Source of the DNA: Pelomonas cellulosilytica
GTDB taxonomy: Bacteria; Pseudomonadota; Gammaproteobacteria; Burkholderiales; Burkholderiaceae_C
Length of the DNA: 64,000 bases
Direction of reading: 5' to 3'
Assembly: GCF_021353265.1 (NCBI RefSeq)
Contig: NZ_JAJTWU010000001.1
Span: forward strand, 434,001-498,000
Shown here: piece by piece, positions 19,585 through 27,410 of the stretch
How the letters are laid out: the number at the start of each line of letters is the position of its first letter
Position numbering within the stretch: the stretch's first letter is position 1
Notes under the pieces: generated by a model
Databases searched by the model: none
Seen by the model: the letters and a program-made list of their open reading frames with translations, nothing else
Told to the model about the DNA's origin: nothing
Made by a program: the position numbers and the translations under genes

Positions 19585-19953
19585 TCAGCTGCTGCGCCGT
19601 AGCTTGAACTTGCGTAGCACGCCGTCGGCGTCGAACAGCAGCACCAGCTCCGTCTCGCTCGTCTCGATGGCGGACGCGACGAGGCCGATCACCGGAACGA
19701 AATCCAGCGCCCGTGGCAGACCCTGGCGATAGATGTAGTGCACGGTGCTCCACCCGCTGCTGAAGCACAGGGCCTCCCCCGCGCCGAGCAGCCGTTCGGC
19801 CTCCGCGCGGGTCGTGTGGCCCGGTTGCAGCAGCTCGTCGACGCCGGCGGCCTGCAGTCCTGCGACGTGGCTGCCGCCCGCGGTGGCACAGGCTGCCATG
19901 CTGCTGGCGACAGCGACTGCCAGCAGCAGCTGTATCAGAGGGCGTCGGCTCAT
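19585..19953 (-). CDS. Small lipoprotein with SmpA/OmlA-like domain
   Basis: A 122-residue putative outer-membrane lipoprotein. The signal peptide ends in a lipobox-type SSMAAC, so Cys20 or a nearby Cys should be lipidated. The mature part has the pattern LLQPGHTTRAEAERLLGAG, then YIYRQG and a final ELVLLFDADGVLRKFKL, which matches small proteins of the SmpA/BamE-like fold. Its ATG shares four bases (ATGA) with the stop of the upstream gene, so the two are translationally coupled. A precise role is unknown; BamE itself is normally encoded elsewhere. Confidence 0.78.
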   Translation of the reverse strand: MSRRPLIQLLLAVAVASSMAACATAGGSHVAGLQAAGVDELLQPGHTTRAEAERLLGAGEALCFSSGWSTVHYIYRQGLPRALDFVPVIGLVASAIETSETELVLLFDADGVLRKFKLRRSS

Positions 19954-20774
19954 TGGGTCATTCCTTCCAGTTCGACGACGGCGTCGTGTGGCCAGTCCTG
20001 CCACTTGTCGGCCGGCAGCACGACAAAACGGTCGCGCAGCGCGTACGGCCAATCCAGCAGCGGGAACATCCGGCTGGTCTGTCCCATCACGCTGCCGTGC
20101 ATCCAGCGCTCCGGCAGCTCGGCGTGCCGTCCTGCGTGGCTCAAGCTGACCGCCCACACCGGGCGGTCGGTGAAGAAGCCCACCTGCACCTGGCGGCTGG
20201 TGCAGACATCGCTCACGACGCGCAGCGCGTAGAAGGTGGGGGGCTTGATGCCGCGCGCCAGCGCACCACCGTAGAGGTCGGCCCGGCATTCCAGCCGCAG
20301 GTCGCCGAGCCTCCGCGTGTCCGGCGCAAGGTCCGGGGTACGCACGTCCACCGCCCAGGCCAGCCGGCCGGCGGGCAGCGGGCTGCGCACGATGGCATCG
20401 GGCGGCAGTTGGCGCCAGGCCCGCGGGATGGCGAAGCGGCCCAGCGCATCCAGCACGACGGGCTCGCGCTGGTCGCCATGCCGCAATTCCAGCGCGGGCA
20501 GGTCCGCCGTGTCGTGCCGCGGCAGCACGCGAATGCGCAGCTCGGCTTGCGGCGCATAAGTGCTGCGCTCGCGTTCGAAGATGTTTTGCACGGCCAGCAG
20601 GTCGGCCACCGTTTTCTGCTCGCGGGGGGCACGGCTTTCGCCGCGAACTTCGACGGCCGGCAGTTCTGTCGGGGGCTCAGCGGCGGCCATGCTGGCGCAA
20701 AACGCCAGGCTGGCGAGCGCAGCGGCACCGAAGGCGGGGACGCGGGAGGCCATGGGCGGCGTCGGAGTGGACAT
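19950..20774 (-). CDS. Exported protein of unknown function
   Basis: About 274 residues. A signal peptide ends near ASMAAAEPP; ATG at 20774 is used, with another at 20753 equally possible. The mature N-terminus reads TELPAVEVRGES, similar in style to the start of TonB-dependent receptors, but no receptor domain follows. The rest is rich in Arg, Leu and Trp with a Cys pair (LECRADL, DVCTSR). Late segments such as MHGSVMGQTSRMF and VVLPADKWQDW look distinctive, but I recognise no family. It is coupled by an ATGA overlap to the small lipoprotein gene, so both likely act together in the envelope. Confidence 0.7.
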   Translation of the reverse strand: MSTPTPPMASRVPAFGAAALASLAFCASMAAAEPPTELPAVEVRGESRAPREQKTVADLLAVQNIFERERSTYAPQAELRIRVLPRHDTADLPALELRHGDQREPVVLDALGRFAIPRAWRQLPPDAIVRSPLPAGRLAWAVDVRTPDLAPDTRRLGDLRLECRADLYGGALARGIKPPTFYALRVVSDVCTSRQVQVGFFTDRPVWAVSLSHAGRHAELPERWMHGSVMGQTSRMFPLLDWPYALRDRFVVLPADKWQDWPHDAVVELEGMTQ

Positions 20775-20829
20775 GCCCCGCATTCTTCGCAGCGCACCCC
20801 AAGACCGGCCAAAGCCGGCGGCCTGACCG

Positions 20830-21204
20830 CTACTTGCCCAGGAAGTTGTTGACGGCGCCGAGAAGCTGCGAGCCCGGATTGACAAAACGCAGGCCGATTC
20901 GGAAGCCGCTTTCCTGCGAGGCCAGCACGCTGTGCACGACCTGCACGTCCGCCTCCACGGTGACCGGGCCCTGCGGCTGGCGGTCCAGCCGCATGCGCAG
21001 CTTGAAGCGCAGGTTGGGCTGCGGGTTGATCGCCGCCACGATGCACATGCCGCTGCGGCTGATGTCCAGCGTGCGCACCTGGAACTGGTGGGTGCCGGCA
21101 ATGACCGTGGCCGTGCTGCGGTAGGCACGGCGCTCTTCCACGCGCCGTTCGGCGGCGGTCGCGGTCGGGCTACTCGGTGCAGTCTCTCCGTTGGCTGTCG
21201 TCAT
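20830..21204 (-). CDS. PilZ domain protein
   Basis: A 124-residue protein with a single PilZ domain, a c-di-GMP receptor fold. The arginine-rich RRVEERRAYR and the later DISRSGMCI match the two binding motifs (RxxxR and D/NxSxxG). An unstructured Ala/Thr-rich lead of about 18 residues precedes it. I chose ATG at 21204. The 180 bases upstream, before the histidine kinase end, contain no other gene that I can support. The c-di-GMP enzyme at 6966-8819 is elsewhere in the window, so there is no local operon link. Confidence 0.86.
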   Translation of the reverse strand: MTTANGETAPSSPTATAAERRVEERRAYRSTATVIAGTHQFQVRTLDISRSGMCIVAAINPQPNLRFKLRMRLDRQPQGPVTVEADVQVVHSVLASQESGFRIGLRFVNPGSQLLGAVNNFLGK

Positions 21205-21384
21205 GGCAGCTGCTGTTGCGGTGGAGGGCAGCCGAAGCGGTTCCGGCCAGGGTCTGGCGCCGTTGTCGACGCCGGCCATATTGTTGTGGACGCGATGTGG
21301 TCTGGCCGCTGGCGACGCTCGGTCGGTGTGTGACGTGGATCACTGGAACCGCGTGGCGTTGTAACCAGCCAGCGCCATTCCGCC

Positions 21385-22725
21385 TCAGATGCCCGTCGGA
21401 AGCACCACGATGAAGCAGCAGCCGCGCCCATGGGCGCCGCCTTCGAGGCGTACAGAGCCCCCCAGCCGGTTGGCTGCGCGGCGCACGATTGCCAGGCCCA
21501 GTCCGGTGCCGGGCACGTCGCCGCTCGCGGTGCCGCGCCAGAAGCGCTCGAATGCGGCCTCACGCTCGGCTGGTGGGATCCCCGGGCCGTCGTCGGCCAC
21601 GCGCAGCCAGACGGTCGGCCCCGCGGTTTCCAGCGTCACCGCGACATGGCCGCCCGGTGGCACGTAGCGCAGCGCGTTGTCGACGAGGTTGACGAGCACC
21701 GACTCGAAGGCCGTGCGGTCCATGCGCACGCGCAGGCTGGCGGGTGCGTCCAGTGACAGATCCAGCTGCCGTTCCAGCGCGTGCGAGGCCAGAGGCGCGA
21801 GCGCCTGCTCGACGACGGCAGCGAGGTCCAGCGGCTCCGCTGTCGGGACGCGACCCTCGTCGAGCGTGGCGAGCAGCAGCAACTGGCGGCTCAGGTGGGC
21901 GCTGCGCTGCAGGGCCGCATCGAGTGCGGTGGCGGCCTCGCGACGCTCGGCGTCGCTGCGCGCATGCGAGAGCAGATGTGCCTGCGTGGCGACGACGGCC
22001 ATCGGCGTGCGCAGTTCATGAGCGGCATCCTGTACGAAGGCGCGCTCGCGCTGCAGCTGGCCGCGCAACCGTTCCAGCAGTCCGTCGAAGGCCGCCACCA
22101 GCGGCTTGAGTTCGTCATGGCGAGGCTTGATGCCGAGCGGTGACAGGTCCTGGGCATCGCGCTGTGCGACGCGGTCGGCCAGGTCGCGCAGAGGCTTCAT
22201 GCCGCTGCGAACGGCCAGCCATAGCGGCAGCAGCACGAGTGGGAAGGCCAGCAGCAGCGACGCCAGCAGGTCGCCACCTAGCCATCCCAGCACGGTGGCG
22301 TCGCCCAGGCGGGGTTCGGCGAGCGTCAACCGCCAGGGGCCGCCGCGGGCTTCGGCCAGCCAGTGCGAAGTGGTCGTGGCATCGCCTGCGCCGTGCGTGG
22401 CGAAGACGGTCTGCCCCCGGGCGTTCGTCAGGCTGAACTCCACGTCCCCGGGCAGCTGGCCGCTGCTGCGGCGCATGCGGTTGGTCTCCCGGGCGCGGGT
22501 CTGCACGATGAGGGCGGCATCGCGGGCTTCGGCCATGTCGGCCAGTGACGCCGCCATCGCGTCGGCCAGCTTCTGGACGCCGGGGCGCTCGGCCATCTCG
22601 CGCTTGAACTGTACGAAGTCCAGCACCAGCAGTGCCGTGCCCGCCAAGGCGAACGCCAGCAGCAGCGCGCCCAGCACGCGACGCAGCAGCGTGGGCCGCC
22701 ACAAGGGTCGCAGCAGCGACTTCAT
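21385..22725 (-). CDS. Sensor histidine kinase (QseC/TctE-like)
   Basis: An inner-membrane histidine kinase of about 446 residues. TM1 is near residues 15-35, a periplasmic domain of about 110 residues follows, then TM2, a HAMP-like linker, and the kinase core: HELRTPMAVVATQ with the phosphorylated histidine, NLVDNALRYV (N box), DDGPGIPP (G1) and GTGLGLAIV (G2). I chose ATG at 22725, which is preceded by an AAGGGGA ribosome-binding site; a GTG at 22785 overlapping the regulator stop is an alternative. It is downstream of its response regulator, the usual order for this type. The signal is unknown. Confidence 0.92.
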   Translation of the reverse strand: MKSLLRPLWRPTLLRRVLGALLLAFALAGTALLVLDFVQFKREMAERPGVQKLADAMAASLADMAEARDAALIVQTRARETNRMRRSSGQLPGDVEFSLTNARGQTVFATHGAGDATTTSHWLAEARGGPWRLTLAEPRLGDATVLGWLGGDLLASLLLAFPLVLLPLWLAVRSGMKPLRDLADRVAQRDAQDLSPLGIKPRHDELKPLVAAFDGLLERLRGQLQRERAFVQDAAHELRTPMAVVATQAHLLSHARSDAERREAATALDAALQRSAHLSRQLLLLATLDEGRVPTAEPLDLAAVVEQALAPLASHALERQLDLSLDAPASLRVRMDRTAFESVLVNLVDNALRYVPPGGHVAVTLETAGPTVWLRVADDGPGIPPAEREAAFERFWRGTASGDVPGTGLGLAIVRRAANRLGGSVRLEGGAHGRGCCFIVVLPTGI

Positions 22726-22781
22726 GGCGTCCCCTTTGCGCCTGGAGGCAGCAGAGCCCCTGGGCGGTGGCCGTGCCGGGT

Positions 22782-23438
22782 TCACGCGACGAGCTGGTAG
22801 CCGATGCCGCGCACGGTGCGGATGCGCTCGGCACCGATCTTCTTGCGCAGATTGCTGACGTGCATTTCCAGTGTGGCCGCATCGACGGGCTCGTGCAGCG
22901 GGGCCAGGCGTTGCGCGATGCGGCTCTTGGCGACGACGGCGCCGGGCTCGCGCGCCAGTTCGACGAGGAGGTGGAACTCGCGCGGTGTCAGCTGCAGCGG
23001 GCTGCCCGCCAGTTGGACCGTGTGGGCGCGGGGCTCGATGACCAGTTCGCCCAGCTGCCAGGCCTCGTGCGCCTGGCGCGCGCTGCGCCGCACGACGGCG
23101 TGGATGCGCGAGACCAGCTCAGGGACGGCGAAGGGCTTGAGCACGACATCGTCGGCGCCGCCGTCAAGCCCGGCGAGGCGGTCCTCCAGCGCGGTGCGTG
23201 CGGTGATGACAATGACGGGCGTGGCTGCGTCGGCCCGGCGCCAGCGGGCGAGCAACTCGAAGCCTGAGCCGTCGGGCAGGCCGAGGTCCAGCAGCACGCA
23301 GTCGGCCGCCACGTCGGTCAGCTGCAGCGGCGCATCCTGGACGCGGCGCAGCCACTCGCAACTGAAGCCCTGCTGGCGGAAGGCCGCCTGCAGGCTGCGA
23401 CCAAGGTCCAGGTCGTCTTCGACGAGCAGCAGGTGCAT
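22782..23438 (-). CDS. OmpR-family response regulator (QseB/PmrA-like)
   Basis: A 218-residue two-domain regulator. The receiver shows VEDDLDLG, the phospho-acceptor in CVLLDLGLPDGSG, VITAR and VLKPF. The C-terminal winged helix has LTPREFHLLVELAREPG and VRTVRGIGYQLV. It is followed by its cognate kinase gene after 56 bases. Its upstream region contains a CTCAAG-N5-CTCAAG direct repeat, resembling PmrA/QseB sites, so it is probably autoregulated. The gap to the universal stress gene (122 bases) holds this box and a small hairpin. Confidence 0.93.
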   Translation of the reverse strand: MHLLLVEDDLDLGRSLQAAFRQQGFSCEWLRRVQDAPLQLTDVAADCVLLDLGLPDGSGFELLARWRRADAATPVIVITARTALEDRLAGLDGGADDVVLKPFAVPELVSRIHAVVRRSARQAHEAWQLGELVIEPRAHTVQLAGSPLQLTPREFHLLVELAREPGAVVAKSRIAQRLAPLHEPVDAATLEMHVSNLRKKIGAERIRTVRGIGYQLVA

Positions 23439-23517
23439 GTCAGCACCCGCTCGGCCGCCTGGAGGGCGATGAATCGCCCCGGCGGGGCCGTGAACGATGT
23501 GGGCGTTGCGGGTTCAT

Positions 23518-23556
23518 CTGGCGATTGTCGCCAGCCACCCTCAAGCCCGGCTCAAG
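23518..23556 (-). promoter_or_regulatory. PmrA/QseB-like direct repeat and promoter for the response regulator
   Basis: Read on the plus strand, CTCAAG (23540-23545) repeats after five bases at 23551-23556, an 11-bp phase. The PmrA-type consensus is CTTAAG-N5-CTTAAG. Leftward, GACAAT (complement of 23524-23529) lies 10 bases beyond and could be the -10. It sits within a perfect 7-bp dyad CTGGCGA/TCGCCAG (23518-23534). The arrangement fits autoregulation of the leftward regulator gene. Confidence 0.45.
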
Positions 23557-23560
23557 ACAA

Positions 23561-23995
23561 TCACTTGACGATCAGCACCGGCAGCTCGACGTGCGTGAGC
23601 ACTTTCTGCGCCTCGCTGCCCAGCAGCAGGGCGGCAAAGCCCTTGCGGCCGTGCGAGGCCATGACGATGAGGTCGACGCCCTCGGCCTTGGCGTGGTCGA
23701 TGATGGCCTCCCAGGCGTGCAGCGCCTCGACGGTGTGCGCCCTGCACGACAGGCCCTGGGCCGCCGCGGTGGCGCAGACGGCTTCCACGCGCTGGGTCGC
23801 GACGCGCAGCTGCGCGTCGATGAACTCCTGCGGCGGCACCGGCTGGATCTCGGAGACGGCGCTATAGGGGAAGGGCTCCATGACGCTGAGCGTCAGCAGC
23901 TGGGCGCCGTGGATCTTTGCCAGCGAGATGGCGGTGTCGACCGCGTGGCTGGTGATGTCGGAGCCGTCCGTGGGAACGAGGATGCGCTTGAACAT
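23561..23995 (-). CDS. Universal stress protein UspA family
   Basis: A 144-residue single Usp domain. It begins MFKRILVPTDGSDITSHAV, and the C-terminal nucleotide-binding loop reads ASHGRKGFAALLLGSEAQKV, the ATP-binding version of the motif. Such proteins act in the cytoplasm as homodimers during starvation and stress. It stands alone; the 70 bases to the sulfurtransferase gene and the 122 to the response regulator show no shared operon. The client or trigger is not visible. Confidence 0.9.
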   Translation of the reverse strand: MFKRILVPTDGSDITSHAVDTAISLAKIHGAQLLTLSVMEPFPYSAVSEIQPVPPQEFIDAQLRVATQRVEAVCATAAAQGLSCRAHTVEALHAWEAIIDHAKAEGVDLIVMASHGRKGFAALLLGSEAQKVLTHVELPVLIVK

Positions 23996-24065
23996 TCGGT
24001 CCTCCAGTCAGTCGTTGCGTAAGACTGCAGTGTGGCCGAACGGCGGGCCGCGTGGTTGTCGGAGG

Positions 24066-24887
24066 TCAACCCTTCGCGATCGGGCGCGCCGGGTCGGCGG
24101 ACCATTCACTCCACGAGCCGGGGTAGAGCACGCCGCCATCCGGGCCGCCGAGGCCGGCGTGCGCCATGGCCAGCAGGTTGTGGCAGGCCGTGACGCCCGA
24201 GCCGCATTGGTGCACGACGGTCCCGCCGGACAGTGGCAGCAGTTCAGCGTGCAACTGGGCCGCCGATTTGAAGCGGCCGTCGGCGCCGAGGTTGTCCTTG
24301 AAGAAGCGGTTGCCCGCGCCCGGGATATGGCCGGCCTGGCGGTCGAGCGGCTCCACGTCGCCGCGGAATCGCTCGGGGGCGCGGGCGTCGATGACGCGCA
24401 CGCCGCCCAGTTGTCGGCGCAGCGTGGCGGCGTCGATCTGCCTGACGAGCGGCTCGCCGGGCTGCCAGTCGCTCGGCCGCGGCGTGGGCAGGTCGGTGGT
24501 CCATGCGCCGTCCCAGGCGCCGTCCAGCACGGCGACTTCGGCGTGGCCCAGCCAGCGCAGCATCCACCAGGCGCGTGCGGCGTACATGCCGCCCTGGCGG
24601 TCGCAGGTGACGACCTGGCGGCGGGCGGTGAGGCCCAGACGCCGCATCAGCGCGGCGAAATCCGCCCGCTCCGGCAGCGGGTGGCGGCCACGGAAACTGC
24701 CGTCCGGCCCGGTCTTGGGGCCGGCGAGATCGCGGTCCAGGTGCAGGTAGAAGGCGCCGGGGATGTGGCCGGCGGCGTAGCTGCGCTCGCCGGCGGCGGT
24801 GTCGGCGAGGTCGAAGCTGCAGTCGAGGATCAGCGGGTCCTGGACCGCGCGGAGCTCGTTGGCGGAGATCAAGGTGCTGAAGACCAT
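24066..24887 (-). CDS. sseA: 3-mercaptopyruvate/thiosulfate sulfurtransferase
   Basis: A 273-residue protein with two rhodanese domains. The C-terminal one is catalytic: HQCGSGVTACHN, and the loop CGSGVTA is that of 3-mercaptopyruvate sulfurtransferases, moving sulfur to cyanide or thiols. The N-terminal domain has AARAWWMLRWLGH and no active cysteine of this type. Other family hallmarks are DCSFDL, HIPGA (twice) and VIDARAPERFRGD. It follows the EamA permease gene by 21 bases on the same strand and could be part of a Rieske-EamA-sseA transcript. Confidence 0.9.
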   Translation of the reverse strand: MVFSTLISANELRAVQDPLILDCSFDLADTAAGERSYAAGHIPGAFYLHLDRDLAGPKTGPDGSFRGRHPLPERADFAALMRRLGLTARRQVVTCDRQGGMYAARAWWMLRWLGHAEVAVLDGAWDGAWTTDLPTPRPSDWQPGEPLVRQIDAATLRRQLGGVRVIDARAPERFRGDVEPLDRQAGHIPGAGNRFFKDNLGADGRFKSAAQLHAELLPLSGGTVVHQCGSGVTACHNLLAMAHAGLGGPDGGVLYPGSWSEWSADPARPIAKG

Positions 24888-24908
24888 GCGAATCTTCCCG
24901 TGGGTGGG

Positions 24909-25811
24909 CTATCCCTCGTTGGGGTTGAACTGGCTGTCCTTGGGCGGCGGGGCGACTTTCGCACGCAGCAGTGTGGCGATAACGCCCGCGCCGATGATGA
25001 GGAGCATGCCGATGGTGGCCTGCCAGGTCAGCGGGTCCTTGAACAGCAGCATGCCGTAGCCGAAGGAGAACACGATGCCGAGGTATTGCAAGCAGGCATT
25101 CACCAGCGGCCGGCCAATGGCATAGGCGCGCGTGAGGCAGACCTGCGCTGCGGTCGCGAACACACCGACCGCCAGCAGCAGCGCGGCGCCGTAGACGGAA
25201 TGGGCGTGCAGGCCGCCCTCGGTGACGGCGGTGATCAGCGCCCCGGCGATGGCGCCGCCGGCCGAGAAGTAGAAGACGACGCGCAGCTCGGGTTCACCGG
25301 CGCGGCCCAGCGCCGTCACCTGCAGGTAGGCCATCGCGGAGAGCATGCCCGATACCAGGCCGGCCAGGCCGTGCCAGAGCTGCTGCTGGTCCAGCGTCGG
25401 CCGCAGGATGAGAGCCACGCCGGCAAAGCCCAGCAGCACCGAGGCCATCAGCCGCCAGTCCAGCTTGCTGGCACCCATCAGCACGGCGCCGCCGAGCAGG
25501 AACAGAGCCATCCAGACCGACGACATGTAATTCAGCGTCATGGCCGTGGCCAGCGGCAGCTTGCCGATCGCGTAGAACCACAGGCACAGCGACGTGACGC
25601 CCGAGATGCTGCGCCAGACGTGCATGCCCGGCACCTTCGTGCCGAGTGACATGCCCTGGCGTCGCGTCAGCAGCGCCATCGTCGCCATGCCGACGAGGCC
25701 GCGGTACATGACGATCTCGCTGGCGGCGTAGACGTCGCTCGCCAGCTTCACGCAGACGCCCATCGTGGCGAACAGCAGCGTCGCCAACACCATGAGCGCG
25801 GGGGCTGGCAT
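24909..25811 (-). CDS. EamA/DMT family permease
   Basis: A drug/metabolite transporter of about 300 residues, with ten membrane helices arranged as two EamA repeats. The ATG at 25811 shares its A with the last base of the Rieske oxygenase stop (TGATG), so the two are translationally coupled. A longer start upstream would overlap that gene and is not needed. The C-terminus is cytoplasmic and short (KVAPPPKDSQFNPNEG). The coupling suggests that the permease moves the oxygenase's substrate or product, but the compound cannot be named. Confidence 0.85.
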   Translation of the reverse strand: MPAPALMVLATLLFATMGVCVKLASDVYAASEIVMYRGLVGMATMALLTRRQGMSLGTKVPGMHVWRSISGVTSLCLWFYAIGKLPLATAMTLNYMSSVWMALFLLGGAVLMGASKLDWRLMASVLLGFAGVALILRPTLDQQQLWHGLAGLVSGMLSAMAYLQVTALGRAGEPELRVVFYFSAGGAIAGALITAVTEGGLHAHSVYGAALLLAVGVFATAAQVCLTRAYAIGRPLVNACLQYLGIVFSFGYGMLLFKDPLTWQATIGMLLIIGAGVIATLLRAKVAPPPKDSQFNPNEG

Positions 25812-26923
25812 CAGCCGGCGAGATCCATCTGCTGGCGGAACCATTCATGGAAGTGCTGCATGCCGTCTTCCATGGGGCTCTGGTAGGGGCCGGCCTCGTC
25901 GTCGCCGCGCATCATCAGCGCCTTGCGGCCGGCGTCCATGCGCTCGGCGATCTCGTCGTCCTCGATGCAGGTTTCCATGTAAGCAGCCTGCTGGGCCTCG
26001 ACGAACTCGCGCTCGAAGGCGGCGATCTCCTCGGGGTAGTAGAACTCGACGAGGTTGACCGTCTTCTCCGGCGAGACCGGATGCAGCGTGGAGATCACCA
26101 GCACATGCGGATACCACTCCACCATGATGTGAGGGTAGTAGGTCAGCCAGATTGCGCCGGCCTCGGGCGGGCGGCCTTCGCGGTACTTCAGCAGCTGGTC
26201 GTGCCAGCGCTGGTAGACCGGCGAGCCGGGGCGCTCCAAGCCCTTGTGCACGCCGACCGTCTGTACCGAATGGTGCCTGCCGAACTGCCAGGCGAGGTCG
26301 TCACAAGTGACGAACGCGCCGAGCCCGGGGTGGAACGGGCCGACGTGGTAGTCCTCAAGGTAGACCTCGATGAAGGTTTTCCAGTTGTAGTTGCACTCGT
26401 GCACCTGGACCTTGTCGAGTACATAGCCGGAGAAGTCCAGCTGCGCGCGTGGGCCGAGCCGGGACAGCTCGGCGGCGACGTCATGCCCGTTGTCCTCGAA
26501 CAGCAGGCCATTCCACTCACGCAGCGGGTATCGCTTGAGGTTCAGGCACGGGTCTTCGGCAAAGTGCGGCGCGCCGATCAGCTCGCCCTGGTGCGAATAC
26601 GTCCAGCGGTGTAGCGGGCAGACGATGTTGGACTTCGTGTTGCCGCGCCCACGCAGCATGACTGCCTGGCGGTGCCGGCAGACGTTGGAGATCAGCTCCA
26701 CGCCCTGGGCCGAGCGGACGAGGGCGCGGCCTTCGCCTTCCTGCGGCAGCGCATAGAAGTCGCCCACCTCAGGCACGGCCAGTGCATGGCCGACATAGCG
26801 GGGCCCTCGCTGGAAGAGGCCTGCCAGCTCGCGCTGGAACAGATCGGGGTCGAAGTAGGCGCTCACCGGGAGCTGGGTCTGGCTGCGTTGGAGCGCCGAG
26901 ACGGGGAGGCTCAGGTCGGACAT
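25811..26923 (-). CDS. Rieske-type aromatic ring-hydroxylating oxygenase, large subunit
   Basis: A Rieske non-haem iron oxygenase of about 370 residues. The [2Fe-2S] ligands are Cys82-x-His84 and Cys102-x2-His105 (CRHRQ, CPLHRW). The mononuclear iron motif is EDYHVGPFH with His193 and His198; Asp is expected downstream. Length and motifs fit the alpha subunit, but no beta subunit, ferredoxin or reductase gene is next to it. It is divergent from xseB-ispA-dxs, an arrangement I associate with Burkholderiales. I chose ATG at 26923; the longer frame upstream lacks a family match. The substrate is unknown, and a link to isoprenoid or quinone metabolism is speculative. Confidence 0.88.
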   Translation of the reverse strand: MSDLSLPVSALQRSQTQLPVSAYFDPDLFQRELAGLFQRGPRYVGHALAVPEVGDFYALPQEGEGRALVRSAQGVELISNVCRHRQAVMLRGRGNTKSNIVCPLHRWTYSHQGELIGAPHFAEDPCLNLKRYPLREWNGLLFEDNGHDVAAELSRLGPRAQLDFSGYVLDKVQVHECNYNWKTFIEVYLEDYHVGPFHPGLGAFVTCDDLAWQFGRHHSVQTVGVHKGLERPGSPVYQRWHDQLLKYREGRPPEAGAIWLTYYPHIMVEWYPHVLVISTLHPVSPEKTVNLVEFYYPEEIAAFEREFVEAQQAAYMETCIEDDEIAERMDAGRKALMMRGDDEAGPYQSPMEDGMQHFHEWFRQQMDLAG

Positions 26924-26927
26924 GATC

Positions 26928-26989
26928 CAGGCGGGTCTTTCAGGCGGGTAGAGGTGCTGCGTCCCTCCGGCGCATCTCGGCATGCCGAG
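26928..26989. promoter_or_regulatory. Direct repeat and palindrome upstream of the Rieske gene
   Basis: CAGGCGGGT occurs twice (26928-26936 and 26941-26949), phased by 13 bp, and CTCGGCATGCCGAG (26976-26989) is a perfect 14-bp palindrome. Both lie in the 232-base divergent interval between the Rieske gene and xseB, close to the Rieske start. They may be operator sites; neither matches a motif that I can name. I see no small gene in this interval. Confidence 0.35.
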
Positions 26990-27129
26990 TCGGCCAGGTT
27001 GCTTGAGGTGAAAGGAGCGGCAGGCGCCGGCAAGGCGCGTGACCGCGAAAGGGAGGGGAATTCTACCCGGCCCGTCGCATGGGAGCCATCTCGGTGACTT
27101 GGCCCTGCGGATCGCGACAGCCCGCTGAC

Positions 27130-27135
27130 TACAAT
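27130..27135 (+). promoter_or_regulatory. Probable -10 element for xseB-ispA-dxs
   Basis: TACAAT, one base from the TATAAT consensus, lies 20 bases before the xseB ATG in an otherwise GC-rich interval. No convincing -35 sits at the usual distance. The three downstream genes are closely spaced and likely depend on it. Confidence 0.35.
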
Positions 27136-27155
27136 TCACTGTTTCTCTTTTGCAA

Positions 27156-27407
27156 ATGACGAAGACCTCGCCCCGCACCAAGGCCGCCGCGTCAGACGGC
27201 ACAGAACTCAGCTACGAGCAGGCGCTCGACGAGTTGGAACGCCTGGTCGCGGCGATGGAGGGGCAGCAACTGCCGCTGGACCAACTCCTGCACAGCTACA
27301 AGCGCGGCGCCGAGCTGCTGGCGCTGTGCCGCGGCCGGTTGCAGGCGGTGGAGCAGCAAGTGAAGCTGCTCGACGGTGCGGAATTGAAGGCCTGGGAGGG
27401 CTCCTGA
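27156..27407 (+). CDS. xseB: Exodeoxyribonuclease VII small subunit
   Basis: An 83-residue subunit of exonuclease VII, which degrades single-stranded DNA. The characteristic pattern is present: [20 protein letters not shown], then [19 protein letters not shown]. Length is normal. ATG at 27156 is used; a TTG two codons upstream is less likely. It starts the xseB-ispA-dxs block, with three bases to ispA, the common order in proteobacteria. The xseA partner is not in this window. Confidence 0.93.
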   Translation: MTKTSPRTKAAASDGTELSYEQALDELERLVAAMEGQQLPLDQLLHSYKRGAELLALCRGRLQAVEQQVKLLDGAELKAWEGS

Positions 27408-27410
27408 ACG

